A DNA stretch of 64,000 bases, taken from the NCBI GenBank assembly GCA_905182995.1, contig CAJJDP010000130.1:1-64000 (forward strand), given 5' to 3'. A program made the position numbers and the translations under genes. Each line of letters begins with the position of its first letter. Position 1 is the stretch's first letter. The notes beneath the pieces are model-generated. The model was given only the letters and a program-made list of their open reading frames with translations, did not search any database and had not been told where the DNA came from. Below, piece by piece: positions 13,001-25,866 of the stretch. Source of the DNA: Paramecium octaurelia. Its lineage: Eukaryota; Ciliophora; Oligohymenophorea; Peniculida; Parameciidae.

Positions 13001-15675
13001 TAAGGAACATAAATCACAAGTGAAGCTAGCTGAGCTTATTTGCTTCTAACATCGCTAACAATTTTAATCGCAATATTCTGCACATTTATTATGGACTAAT
13101 TAGTATCCGTCAAAACATTCAATTATATATTAATTGAAACTGTATTGTAAATAGGAATAATTGATTTTCGCAAATAACATTGTGAAGCTTTGGACCAAAT
13201 ACCTCCAAATATTTTCATCATAAAACATCGCCAAAGATTGTTTTTACTCATCAATCCATATAAATTCGCATAATCCTGAAGTATATTATGCAATATACCC
13301 GATTTCACAAATTATACACTTTACAATACCTTGAATATTTTTATAACATTATTAACAATGAGAAATATAATGTGCACAGCTAATTATTTAAGGTGCAATT
13401 GAAAAATCATCATTTGAGGATAAGATACATTGTTCTTCACCTTGTTGATTCACAAATGATCTGAGACAATTGTATATTTATGGTTATTAAAAAAGGCATT
13501 ATCCTATTTTGAAGTCAAAAATATATCCTTCTCGACATTATGCACAACCTATCTCCACTTACAAGTCAATTGCATTAATTCTGTTATCCGACCATTTGTA
13601 AAATATAGTATTTTTTTAGACATCATCTGTTAAATAATCAAAACAATAAAGGCAGTTCTCGATAGGACACAAAATACAAGTGTAGTAATATGTCTAATAA
13701 TAAGGAGTTTCACAAACAATAACGGTTGGAGTCTACATGTATTAACGTATTAGACAAGCTCCATCTGTTAATAAATACTGGGGTAAACACTTAGAGCATC
13801 TTTGCTAAGATATTTAAATTTAGCATTTTAGACAATTTTATAAAATGACACATTTTGATGATTTTATAGAACTTTTGCATTACAAACAAAAAAAATGTGA
13901 AAAGCGAACAAAAGTCTATGTGTAATCTGAATAAATATCAGACTGTTATTCTGAATTCTCACTTAATTTTAAATCCTTTTCATCAAAAAAGTACTATTAT
14001 ATCCCTTCATCTTGTTTTGTAAATGGTAACTAATTATCATTTGTTACATAATTATATTAACAATATGGATTGTTTATCCATGTTTTTGGATTTGTAATAC
14101 ATTCTATACAAGTTATTAATCTCTCTTTTATTTTAGAAGGGCTATGTCAATTAGAAAATAAATACCATTTAAAGCATTGATCTTCAAATTCAAAATATCC
14201 ATAGGAACATTAGAACTCCTTTTCATTTCCTTAAGCCAAATTAAGTTAAAAGGAGAGGTAATCTTTGCATTCTCCATCAATATCAATTTTTCCATATAAA
14301 CAAACACAAGCTTTCTATTGTTGGTTATATATTCTATTTGTAGAAGAATCGCAAGACAAACAATCATATTTAGTTGGACCATCACATTCAAAACAGGATA
14401 AATGACATAATTCTGGATTAATATCGATTTCTCAATTGTAGAAAGCCATTTTGATTAGTTGGATTGTTAAATAGTTGATATTTTACAATAGATTACCAGT
14501 AGTTACTTTAAATCTAATCTAATTAAAATGATTAACATTAGACTCAAAAGAATATTCCTTAACTTTTCTTCCTTCATAAAAGTTTATTGTTACCAACAAA
14601 GAATTTTTGCTCTTCTTAACAAATAAAAAATGCCATAACTATATATTCATCTCTATATCGAAAGTTTGCCTAATTAAAAATGGATTATCTGAAAAATCAA
14701 TGTTTATTGCTGGGAAAGTGTAACTATAGGTGGTTATAATGATCTGATTGAGGGTTTGAGTCAACTTATAATAAAGTGAAAAAGCTGAAAGGTTATCATT
14801 CACTAATTTGGGATTCTGAAAGTGTGCCGATAATTTTATTAAGTGATAATAAATATCTTTTACAGAAAAGATCTTTTCTTTGATTCTAATCCATGTTGTA
14901 AAAAGAAATTAATCACAATTTAGATTTTTTGATATAAAATATTCCTAATTTAGGTTTGAAATAATTGTATCAGGAATATTATAAATATCATGCGAGTTCC
15001 AAAGATAGAAATATCATAATCATCTTTTATACTATAACAACTGATATATGGGATATAGTATTTCATATTTCCTGGAAAAAAAGTAAGTGTAGATATTTAT
15101 GGATTAAATAGAGTTTAATTAAAATTTATCTATAGACTTCCTCCTATCAAAAATGATTAATCCCTATCATAATGTTAATACGAAAGACTATATTCTTGCG
15201 TATCGAATTATTGATTGTTTTTGAAAGCAGTTATGATTAGTTTTTTTTCAGCTAACGCAACAATAACTCCTAAAAAGTACCAATATGATTCATATTCAAA
15301 TGTATTTAATATATATGTATGTTTGTAAATTTTAGTATCCTCTCCAACAAATGTATATGTCTTTTGTATTTATTTTTTTTAATAATCAACACAATCATAA
15401 TATAAAAAGTTAATATTACCATCCATAGTATCTCTGATATTAAATATATGAAAGCAATTGCTGTCTAAAATTCCAATATCTCCTAACTAATTAATCTCAA
15501 TCAGTGGATTATATCTTGTATAAAATCCATAAACTTAGCAGTAAGGACCATCTTCTTCTTGTATTGGCTATTTAAACGTGAAATTTTTAAATTAGTATTG
15601 TAGGTCCATCTTAGAAAGTCCCAAGCCCTCTGCAGATTACAAACCATAAAAGAATAACAGAATAAGTTAATTCAT
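7095..15675 (-). CDS. giant beta-helix, cysteine-containing multi-pass membrane protein
   Basis: About 2,830 residues if the frame holds throughout; I translated the N-terminus, a middle block and the last 550 codons. It starts MNQLILLFFYGLQSAEG, a signal peptide. Around 14.1-14.5 kb lies a growth-factor-receptor-like Cys block (YDCLSCD, CFKCPSK, ITCIEC). The 9-13 kb part has the composition of beta-helix rungs. Near 8.6-8.7 kb comes the module GGWLVGDDICKTGYIGG with LCEECD and CWNCSD, and then about ten hydrophobic segments with a basic cytoplasmic tail ending at TGA 7,095-7,097. Introns read at 14,142-14,165, 8,476-8,497, 8,338-8,362 and 7,966-7,988; the first contains a TGA, so splicing is required. 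This architecture is common in Paramecium and Tetrahymena; its role is unknown, probably at the cell surface. Confidence 0.85.
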
Positions 15676-15913
15676 TTTGATCAGATATTTTAAATAAAGA
15701 ATTAAGATATTTTCACATATAAATCACCTAATTTAAATTAAAATCATATAGAATTACATTTAATATATTTTTTCATAGGATTAATTATTGTAGATCTTAA
15801 AATAAATATTTTATCATAAACAATTAAAAAATATTAATATATATTATTTCATTGCATCTTGCGAAACAGTTACCGTAAAATCGCACCAACTTGGCACAAT
15901 CAAATTTTTCCAT

Positions 15914-16836
15914 TCATTAATGCTCCAGATACCCATTTTGGTAATTCTGTATTTTAAGCAAGATAAATCGGTTTGTTTGAGATGAGTTTGAATTTTCAAT
16001 ATCAATAAATTTCTTGAATACAAGACCTTATGGTGTTATTTCATATTCATATAATTATTTTGCAGTTTTATCACCTGCCCAAACTCGATTCTTTCTTTCC
16101 CATGTGATTCCATTCAAAACAACTCCAGTCAAAGGAGCATCAAGTAATTCTTTGCAATTTGGTTTTATTATTGTGCCTTCCTTTTCAAATTTGCAATCTA
16201 CAATGTATGAAGTTCTTTATTGACTTACCCACAAAAATACAGTTTTAATAAATGTAATGCAGTGATTTAATGTCTTAATTCATTTGGATCTGTATATAAC
16301 ATATACTTAGTGATTAAATACCGATTGTCTTCTATTAATATCAAATCATTTAATTTTCCATTGTATTTGTCGTCCATTATGATTGAACTCCGATACTCAA
16401 GATTGAGGTGTTCATCTAATATTTTGAAGACTTCCACTCTTTCTACTCCATTTTAATATGCATGATTTATTCCATAAATATAGACTTCATGAACATTTAA
16501 AGAAATATCATTTGGAAAATTCTTAAATCCTTATTCGCAACTTTTGGTGCTTATTCTTATGAATCCACTATTGCAGATAATCCTAATTTCTCTAGAACAG
16601 GTTTTTTAAGGGATAGGATAGTCACCAGATCCAACAATTATTATTTTTGAGTTGAATTTTTGCATGTCATCTGTTCCAAAAAACTTTTTGCTCAAATGTT
16701 GGCAAAACGAGTATGTATTTACCAAAGAAACACTCTTGAAAGCATTAAAGAACCCGATACACACTTTTATCAGATAAGAAATTATTGCTCCAGCCATCAG
16801 AATCCAAATTTCATAGAATAAATTGAAATTATCCAC
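15914..16836 (-). CDS. paraoxonase/arylesterase-like six-bladed propeller protein
   Basis: ATG at 16,836. An N-terminal hydrophobic stretch (LMAGAIISYLIKVCIGFF) would act as a signal anchor, as in paraoxonases. Family landmarks follow: a FPNDISLNVHEVYIYGINHA block like the paraoxonase segment after the calcium-site Asn-Asp, then NGVERVEVFKI, and near the end LTGVVLNGITW with KNRVWAGD. The N-terminal catalytic region is short compared with the roughly 355-aa animal enzymes, about 295 aa here. To keep frame one needs a 35-nt intron at 16,198-16,232 with an unusual GTGGGT donor; otherwise there is a 1-nt frame break. The last 35 residues after LYEYEITP are not typical and the true 3' end may differ. 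Calcium-dependent lactonase or esterase activity is family knowledge, not shown here. Confidence 0.65.
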
Positions 16837-19800
16837 ATTAAATTTGATCAGATATCAATTCAAAACTATGACAAAAGCATAATCAGATTGATGATGAAAG
16901 CAATATTAATTTAAAGATTGCATGATAATTAAATTCATTGAAGCATTCTTTGGATAAGTTTTACAATTGAACTAACAAATTTTACTATTATGAGAATATA
17001 CAAAAAAATAATTGTAAATTCTAACCTCCTAACAGCAGCATATTATTATATTGAGATATAAATAATAATCTTTCTAAAGAAAAAAAATGATTTTAGACTA
17101 AATTATTCTTCATTAAATAACTTAGTACGTTATTCCAGAGAATAAGGTCTATAAATAATTAAAGTATGCTGCAAATCTGAATCAAGAACACAAATTAGCC
17201 TTAAATAATAATCTATTTGTGAAACATTATAAATAAATTATAATAGACAAGTAAGGAACATTCAATAAAAAGAACTATCTCCTTTTTAATAAATGAATAG
17301 TTCTCTTAGAATTGCTATCTATGTATTATTAGATATATGATAATTATCTACAGTTCACCTTAAAACATTTCCTAGACCTAATTTCATTACCTTAATTTTT
17401 AATTCTGGACCAAATTATTCTAAATCATTTCCTCCAGTATCTTTCTACAAATATAATGGACTAAGCCTACGTCATTATGCTATGGCAGGACAAAATATAA
17501 TTACTTATGCATTTTCATTTCAATATTGGATACATTAATTAATATTACGTGATAAATGATAATATAAATGGTAATCTATTATTTTTTATTGGAAAAAATA
17601 ATTAGTGGCCCAATATCAGAAATTTGGCTTCAATTTACAGGCAGAATTTGTAATGAAGTTCATAACGTTACATGCTCTTCTCAGAGTAATTGTTCCAATA
17701 GCAAACTCTGCCTCTACTGACAGCAGCAACACAAGTAGTATCTAATTAGTTTTATTTGTATATATGATAAAATTTTTGTTGGTTTTGCCATTGATTCCCA
17801 AACATGCATATTTTTGAACCATACTTTGAGCTTAAAATATTGTATTAAAATTTGAAATACTTCACATGCGAAGTACAAATTCGTTGTTGGATTATTTAAC
17901 TCATTCTAAGAGCTAGCAAGAATCCTTATTCTTGTAGCAAGCAAGCATATTGTTTGGACAAAGTCACGTATTTCTTGCAATTAGCGCAGTATTTTACTTG
18001 GGGTTTCTAGAATATAATTGGATGGAAAATGTTAGGAAAAATATATGAATAGTTTCTATAGTAAGTAATAATGCTATATAGGTTTAATAATAAGGAACAT
18101 TCATATGAAATGGCAGATGTTGAATTTCTATATTTAGATAAAAATGTTCATTCACCTTTCTCATCAATTTTAAATGGAAAATTGTTCTGAGATTTTATAC
18201 TATCTTTTTAAAGTTCTAATTCTTTGAGTTGGCAATTATAAAATTTAAGCTGTTTAACAACTTATAAATTATACTTCATTTTAGTTCATTACATTGAAAT
18301 AAACATTGAAATAATCTTCTAGAAAGTCTGCTTACATAATTAAAGACTATTGTTGGTATTGGTCTTAAAATTTTATCTGAAAGGTCGTTTTGTGTTTAAT
18401 TTTTATTGACTTCGATATTTTAAAATCATTTAAGGTTTTACTTTTTTAACAAATTTCTAATATTATGGGTTTGGTTTTTATTTAAACTTACTTCCAAAAA
18501 CATCAACAATATGGTCAATGCTGATACAAAAAAGTTTAGATTCTAGAACAAGTTTTGATGTAATTGGGAAAATTTGACAATCATATTTTTATTCTTGATA
18601 GTTGATTTTAATTCAGTCAAAACTAAAAATTTGGATTTAAGTCATTGCTCTCCAATAATAAAATTTTAATCTATTGTTTGCATAGAATGGTGGTAATTAT
18701 TTGGACAAATTAGATTTTTACCATACAATATTGTTATATTTTTTGGTAAACTAGTTGGCTACTATTATAAATAAAATTATTAATTATCACATTATAGAAC
18801 TTATATATTCCTTTTAAGAAAATCTTTTGTGCAAAAGCAATATCATAGGTAAGTGTTTGTATGCGAAACTTATTTTGTATCCGATTAATTGTTCTATTAA
18901 TTATCTAGTGTTTTCTTGTATCTATATCTTAAGTCCACATTTTAAACAAGCGAATGCGAGCAGATTTGCTGTCTAGGATTTTAACTAGTCATTTTACATA
19001 ATTAACAAAGCTGCATAGAGTTTTTCCTTTATTTAGCATTAACTGATTATTATAATATTTATAATTAATAGAAGCATTTTATTAAATAGTAATCTTCTTG
19101 TTTTATTCCATCTATTTTCCAATGTTAAATTATAAAAATCATTTATAGAAACTGTTCTAAATGTTATCACTTAACCTTAATTTGAAATGGATTTCTTCTA
19201 TAGAATAAAATCAAAAAAATGCTGCAATTAAATAATATCAAGCTCAAGTGAAAAGCATTTCCACTTTGATTGAAAGTTATGAATTGGAGATAAATAATCT
19301 TGATAAAGTTCAAGGTGCTAAGTAGTTAATAGTTATACTGAAGGTACCTTTTCCATGAATTTGATTATAAGTTCAATAAGAAAGTAAAATAAATGTGAAA
19401 TTTGCTGTTAAAATAAATCATAAAATTTGATAAAAGATTTTGTTTGTTCAATGTTGTTCAAGGATATTATAAAAATTAAACAAAAATTTTTTTCTATTTT
19501 AAATGATCGAAGCTTTCTGTGATTTTATTTTCTTCCATTTCTCTATAAAGTGGAAATCTCCTGCGAATGATTGAAATCAAAATTGATAATATTGCGATTT
19601 CGTTGGTACGTTTAATTATTTAGATTTGCATATATTTACCCATCAAGTATTTTACCTTAATAAGAAAAGATTTTTCTTAAATTTACTCTTACCCCAATTA
19701 ATATTTATTTAATTGTTTAATTTGAAACAATGAAAAAAATTGATAGAAAAACTAATTTTGGAAATATAATTAACATCAAAATCTGCTAACATATTTACAA

Positions 19801-20033
19801 TCCATCAACTCAATAATAAAAAAAAGGGTTAAAAGGTTATCAATAGCTATTGCTTAATAATCTTTTGTTGAAATTTTGTTTCTTTGTGAACTTAAACGAA
19901 ATAGAAAAGTTCTCTACATAAAGGCTGACTACATATTCCTTAAAATTTAGGTTTTCTCCTTGTATAAATGAGGAAAGCTATCGCAAATTCTGAAATTTTG
20001 ATTAAATGTAAATAAGTTAATATTTTTAATAAA
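16837..20033. other. decayed or non-coding stretch
   Basis: No continuous gene found. Between about 17,400 and 18,000 the plus strand gives short pieces that look formerly coding (for example ITYAFSFQYW near 17,500 and CNEVHNVTCSSQSNCSNSK near 17,650), with repeated TGAs and frame changes. The rest is AT-rich without structure that I can name. Confidence 0.4.
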
Positions 20034-21680
20034 ATGTTTAAACCAAAAATGATGGAAAACGAAAAAGATTTTTCATGTTCTTAAGGCCATAAGCTACCTG
20101 TAGTTAAGATTTCACTTGATCCAAAATTATAAAGAAATTAAAGATTCTTGTGCCCAGAATGTTTAGAGAATGCTGACTTAGATGCTAAAGTAGTTGGATT
20201 AAAGACAATTATTTCACTAATAGAAGAAGGTTAGACAAAACAGATTGAGAAAGTGGAATATGTAATAGTGAGCTATATAAAATTAATTGAATAATTACGT
20301 GGCCTAATAGATCAAATGAAATCACTTGCAGTCTAATAATTCGACTAGTCGATTACTATAATGAAGGAATGGATCTAAAATCTATAATAATTAGGATCGT
20401 AATAATATAGTTATAGTTTTGAAGAGGAATTGGAAATTATGCTTTTGTAATAAAACAAAACTAATGATAACCTATAATTATTACTTCATGAAATTTAACA
20501 AACAAGTCGCTTTTATACTTCCAGATTGCATCCTAAATTAGAATAATTTAATACATTTATTGAATATAAAAAATGTAAAGAACTATTATCAGATTTAGAA
20601 TTATCTTCTTAGAAATTTACTCTAAGTTAATAATAGTTGCAAACAAATAGAGATTTTCAATAATAAATTAATTATAATCGATAAGAAATAGTATCAAAAA
20701 ATGAAATCAAATTAAAATTAATTGATCAATCTATTAAATAAAATGAATAATGTAATGTAATAGTTTTTGATTCTTCCGGGTTAATTATGGTCTCTACTGA
20801 AAAGTATGATATTAAAGTATGGAGTTTTTCAAATGGATCAATTAAATTATTAAAAATATTGTAAGGTCATACTAATTGGATCTAATGTATAGTGTATAGT
20901 AACAAAAGGAATTCGTTAATTTCATGTTCTGGAGACAAAACTATAAGATGCTGGCAATAATTGAACTAAGATGATTGGATTAGTTCATAACCTTATTAAT
21001 AACATAGAGATTATGTTTGGTGTATTATATTAAATTCGAATGAGGATTTACTATTTTCTGGAAGTAAAGATAAATCAATCAAAGTTTGGAAGGTTGATTT
21101 TAATCAAAATTCATTGAAATTTCTATATTCATTGGATGAGCATAATAATTTTGTTGTTTCCTTAAGTTTAAATTAATCGGAAAATTAATTAGTATCGTGT
21201 GCAAGAGATTAGAATCAAATTATTATCTGGGAAAGGAGAGAAAATGATCAGTTTGAATTCAAATATTTTGTTAAATAATCAATTTAAGAATAAGGATATA
21301 AGGTTAAGTTTATTAAAGATAATTAATTTATTTGGATAACTGGTGGGGAAAAAATAGATAAATTTTATATATTTGAATTAAAATTAGGAGTCTTTTAAGA
21401 AAATTAGGACAAGACAATTCAATTAATTATAAATAATCAGTATTATGATCAATATCGTTTCCCAATTATCTACAATAAAGAGAGAAATTTGATATTAGTA
21501 AGGCATAAGACATATATCTATATCATTAGAGAAATAAATGATGGAAATTACAAAATTTATGATTAATTAAATTGTGACACTACATTAATTTTTGGTACTA
21601 TTTCAAATAATGGACAATATTTAGTGTATTGGGATGACAAAAATTACGGATATACAATATATGAATTATTAAATAAATGA
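20034..21680 (+). CDS. WD40-repeat protein with N-terminal zinc-binding and coiled-coil region
   Basis: Intronless 548-codon frame from ATG 20,034 to TGA 21,678-21,680, intact under the ciliate code. Residues 14-45 hold CSQGH and LCPEC, a small Cys/His zinc-type motif. Residues 50-250 are helical and Gln-rich, predicted coiled coil. From about residue 255 come WD40 blades: EKYDIKVWSF, QGHTNWIQCIVYS, SGDKTIRCWQ, FSGSKDKSIKVWKV, RDQNQIIIWER, and a last blade YLVYWDDKNYGYTIYEL. This N-terminal helical plus C-terminal WD40 layout is a large Paramecium family; the ligand is unknown. Paralogues in the window are the pseudogene at 3.5 kb and the diverged gene at 50.5 kb. Confidence 0.93.
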
Positions 21681-22329
21681 ATAATTAAGAATTTTTTTAT
21701 TTTATTAATGATGTTTTTCTAAATCAGCAAACACTTAAAAATAATTTTAAGTTTATCAAAATCTAGAATCAACCTTTGCCCAAAATATAAACTTCCAATT
21801 TAAAATACTCGTTCTATACATAAACTTTGAAACTTCATAAAGAAAGCAAAACTGATTTGTTTCAATTTAATTCTTAATTTTAGAAAATTAGAATTAGATT
21901 TAACGTTAAAGGGGCAAAATCTTTATTTAACTATATATTTTATTTGATGGACGAAAAAATTACATTCTTGTTTTCATGTTGATTTAGTTACTGACGAGCT
22001 AAAGTTATGAATAATGATAGACTTATTTTTCTCATTTTAGCAATCATCTAATACTACAGTCTATCTTAATTTCGATTAATACAGATATATTTTTAATCCA
22101 TCTCAATCTTATCTTATGTATTCATTTAATTGCGTCTGCTAATTCATCTAAATTTACTTTTGGTTAGTTTACGGAATTCAGTTTCAATAACATCCTAAAA
22201 TGAGAAAGTGATATAGCTCAAGAACAAAATTAGGTTAGAGAAAGATGGATTCTGAATGATCTTTACTAATTATTATAAAAAAGTAAATGAAATCAAAAAA
22301 ATAAAAAATTATCATATCTTCCACAGTTA

Positions 22330-22770
22330 AGGTATTGAAAATAGAAAGTAAAGTTATCTGATATTAGAAATTCTTATAAATTTGTTTTAGTTAAATATCA
22401 TCATTTCCTTTTTGATTTTAGATTGTCCTACAATCTATAGTTGTCTTTTTATAGTATATTTAACTTTTCCTCCAAAGCTTGCATCTTCAGTTAATCAATT
22501 TGTTCATCTCATAAAAATATTAAACAACCTTAAGTATTATTATGAAATGAAATGAAGTGTATGAAAAGTATCTTTTGAACTATTCTAAGCTCTTTCTTAA
22601 TTCATTTTCTTTAATTTCATTTAGTTATTACTTTGTTTCAGAATTGCATTTTCTTTTATTAATTTTTTTCGTCTTTTTTTAAATATAGGAGGACAGCACT
22701 CCTTCTACTTACCCATGTATCTTTTCATCAATCATCAATAATTTAATAATATTTTCGAATTTCAATTTCC
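22330..22770 (-). pseudogene. remnant of a coiled-coil gene
   Basis: Minus-strand pieces such as EQIDQLKMQALEEKLNILQK (around 22,430) and ETKQQLNEIKENELRKSLEQ (around 22,610) have strong heptad character. They lie in different frames with TGAs between, and no start or convincing intron connects them. The segment sits tail to tail with the WD40 gene ending at 21,680. It could be a small spliced gene that I failed to join, but a decayed gene is likelier. Confidence 0.35.
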
Positions 22771-23229
22771 AATTAATATATTTTTCGTTGTTATTCTATT
22801 TTACTTCAAAATTTTTTTTAGTCTAAATTCCAAATTTTCCACTATTTCTTTGTCTACATTAAGTTATTCTAAAACATAAAACATGATATATAGCTTTATT
22901 GTTCAATAATCTTTATTAAACTTAATACTTTTTATTATTATACCAATTACTATTGCATCGTGTTGACTTATTATTCCTAATACTAATAAAGAATTATTTA
23001 TTGTTTAAACTCATGCAAAATTTGGCTTGTTTATCTTTGTCAACCAAGTCTTAACTATTGGTTGAATTGAATTGAATTGATAGAATTACTTTTGTTAAAA
23101 TGTCTATTTTAAAGATTGTTACTATCAAAGATTTTAAGATTTAGAATTGTTGTTGGGCTTGGTTGTAGTTGTTTAATAAATCTAGGTAAGAAGAATTATT
23201 ATGACCTATGTTAAAAACATCAATAATTC
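22771..23229. other. no gene seen
   Basis: AT-rich spacer, no coherent frame or repeat beyond a short ttgaattgaa-type run near 23,070. Confidence 0.4.
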
Positions 23230-24600
23230 ATATATGGCATTCAACTTGCGAAGAAAAAACATGGGTAAATGCTCCAACATCTAATAATAATCATGATTAA
23301 TGCACAACTTATTTATCAACATATACTGTTAATCAGAAGGAGGATGTTAAAAGAGAACATTTGACAATGTTCCTACAACATTGAATAAAAATGTTGCATG
23401 TTGAAACTTATTTACCTGCAAAAAAATGTATAACCAAAATTGGAGGTGGATGTATAATAAACACCACTTGTTCACTAATCTCAAAAGAACTTGCTTGTCT
23501 CAATATTCATTAGGATAACCTCGTTTTTGGAATGTTGTTAGTAGAAAATGCAAATATAGAATTTGTGTAAATGCTGTATAGTTATTACATAGTTAGCATT
23601 TAATTCCTAAGAGAAATCACCATAATAATAGTCCTGAACTTTGTTAATCTTTTTTGAACACATGTACTATCAATTCTACTATTACAGGATGTTTGGAAAA
23701 TACATGTGAAAACTCATTAACTTTATCAATTGATGATAGAGATTTAAACAACAACACATGCATTTGGAGAGCGAGATGTTTAATAAATAATGTAGAATGG
23801 CTTCGACTTCTCTAACATCTCATTCTGAATGCTGAACTTATCATAAGAGCTGCACATTAAGTAACTCTGGAAAAGGATGTGTTACATTCCCTCAAATGTG
23901 AAGCACTTAAAATAAAAGTTGCTTGCAAAATATATTTCGACAACTTTTGTCTGTCTAATTTATTTATTTCCTTGTGTGGCTAATAATCCGATCACAGTAA
24001 ATGGAACCTCAACTATTTAAGGATGCTAAGAATTACCTAAAACTTGCAATTCTAAAAATCTTTTGACAATTCTTATATTTATATAATAGGATTTCCAAAC
24101 TGCTTATGGGGTGGTTCAACTAATAATTGTGTTGAACAATCTTTCACAACTGCAAACTTACCAAGAATACCAGAAGTAATTTTTATGGTTTATTCACTTT
24201 TGATAATTGTTAAAAGTACAAGCAAATTTAATTGTAATTTCCAACATTGAATTAACTTTACTACAATATCATATCCTTGCATCTAACATAATCCCAAAGA
24301 TGGATGGATGACTAAGGCCACAAGTTGTTCACAATTAGTCTAGTGATAAAACTAAAGTTGATGGTGGTTGTATTTGGAATGGATCTAACTTTGTTGAGAA
24401 AATAGAACAAATTTGATATAAACAACTCATTTGATAATTGCAATAAATATTCAAATAATGTACAGTTAATGATGATGTTACAGCATACTTTCCCTTAGCC
24501 TCCACTTGCACTTCATATAAAATTTCAGATAATTGTAAAATTACTTCTACATCCATAAATTGTTATTGGACAGTAGAAATGCAATTTGCAAGGATACTCC
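23230..24600 (+). pseudogene. variable surface antigen (i-antigen) pseudogene
   Basis: The plus strand carries the periodic cysteine pattern of Paramecium surface antigens in several consecutive but frame-shifted pieces: NAPTSNNNHDQCTTYLSTYT near 23,270, CITKIGGGCIINTTC near 23,430, NSTITGCLENTCENS near 23,670, NNNTCIWRARC near 23,760, NSGKGCVTFPQM near 23,880 and STCTSYKISDNCKITSTS near 24,520. Typical family motifs (NAPT, GGGC, TTC, C-W) are all present. TGAs and shifts break every few dozen codons, and neither a signal peptide nor a GPI-type C-terminus is seen. Intact antigens are thousands of residues long, so this is a truncated, dead copy. Such relics are common near variable gene loci in Paramecium. 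Confidence 0.8.
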
Positions 24601-24916
24601 AGATTCTGACCTTTTTGATTCGGATGAAGAAATTTCTTAGTTACAAAACCCAAAATTAGAGATAGACTATAATTGCAAAAGTGAGAGGTTATAGGTTTGT
24701 TTAAAAAGAGCGAATTACAAGACTTCCAGTTAATGCCTTAAGACTTTAACAAATTTCAAAGGTCAAGATGATGTAAATAGATAAATGGAATATGCTATTA
24801 ATTGTCAAATTTTGCAACAGGAGTTTTTAGAAAATTATTCATATGAATTACTCAATTATTTTGATGAGTTCAGTTAAAGGATGATGTTGTTTAATGAAAG
24901 AGCCTATGGAGATTGA
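24541..24916 (+). CDS. short acidic Cys-containing reading frame, partial
   Basis: A frame without TGA runs into TGA 24,914-24,916. From 24,599 it reads PDSDLFDSDEEISQLQNPKL, then YNCKSERLQVCLKRANYKTS with two further cysteines nearby, then a helical tail with MMLFNERAYGD at the end. Composition and codon use look coding, and the C-x(7-10)-C helical pairs recall CHCH-type proteins, but spacing is not canonical. No in-frame ATG is present: upstream, the frame runs back into the surface-antigen relic. It may be the 3' half of a gene whose 5' end was lost or is joined by an intron that I cannot see. Confidence 0.4.
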
Positions 24917-25866
24917 ATAAAAGACCCAAAAAGGTATATAATATTATCAAAGTGTTTGTTTAAAACTTAAAATGTTTTTGTAGGCAAGGGATGATAAAAA
25001 TAACAATGCCAATCTAAATTGATCATTTGAAAGATGTGAATAAATACTTTTCGAGGTGATCATGATATCTATAGGAATCAATTCTGATTTTTAAACTTGA
25101 TACTCTAAACTAAGATATTCTTATTTATGGAAAAATTAATAAATATCTAATGCAGTGATTTGTTCGGTTAAGTTTGGCCTAAAGTTTGTGAATATTAATA
25201 TTGATTTTAAACCACTATAATAAAAGAATTTAGTATAAACGAATAATTTTATAACCTAAGAATTATTTTAATTAAAATTACTGTGTTTGCAATTTATAGT
25301 TTTGAAAAACGATTATGCAATTGCAATTCATCAATTTAACTATCGGTCCAGTCAAATTATAATAAATAAATATTAAACGTATTGTAGACAATATAATTTT
25401 AAAAATGATCAAGTAAGAATTTAGAAAAGTATTATAAAAACTATACAAAGTTTTTCATTTCATTAAAGTAATTCACAATGAAATTATTTGAGAAATCTAA
25501 GTTTTTGTATTAAAATTATATTTCAATCCAACATTAGCTTATAAATAATTTAAATATAATAGTTATTAATTAACATCCATGATTATAATAACATTTATAA
25601 ATGTAAATAAAATTTCTAGCTTCTTTTATTAGGAACTCAAAAATTATGGAAAATAGTTATTTTTTATATATAATATGTGAAGATAATTTTGAGCTATTGT
25701 TTAAGATTACATTTTTTTCGTAAATTGCATCAATTGACGTTTAATTAATTGCTTAATTCATGAAAATAATTTGTTTATAAATGTAAATTATTCAATTCAA
25801 AATAATTTTCAATCGTATCAATTTCTTATTTCAAACAAAGTATCCTTCTTCAATTCTTAAGGTTTG
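24917..25866. other. AT-rich spacer, no gene seen
   Basis: Contains a 50-nt GTATAT...TTTGTAG stretch at about 24,935-24,984 that could be an intron but joins no convincing exons. Otherwise nothing recognised. Confidence 0.4.
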
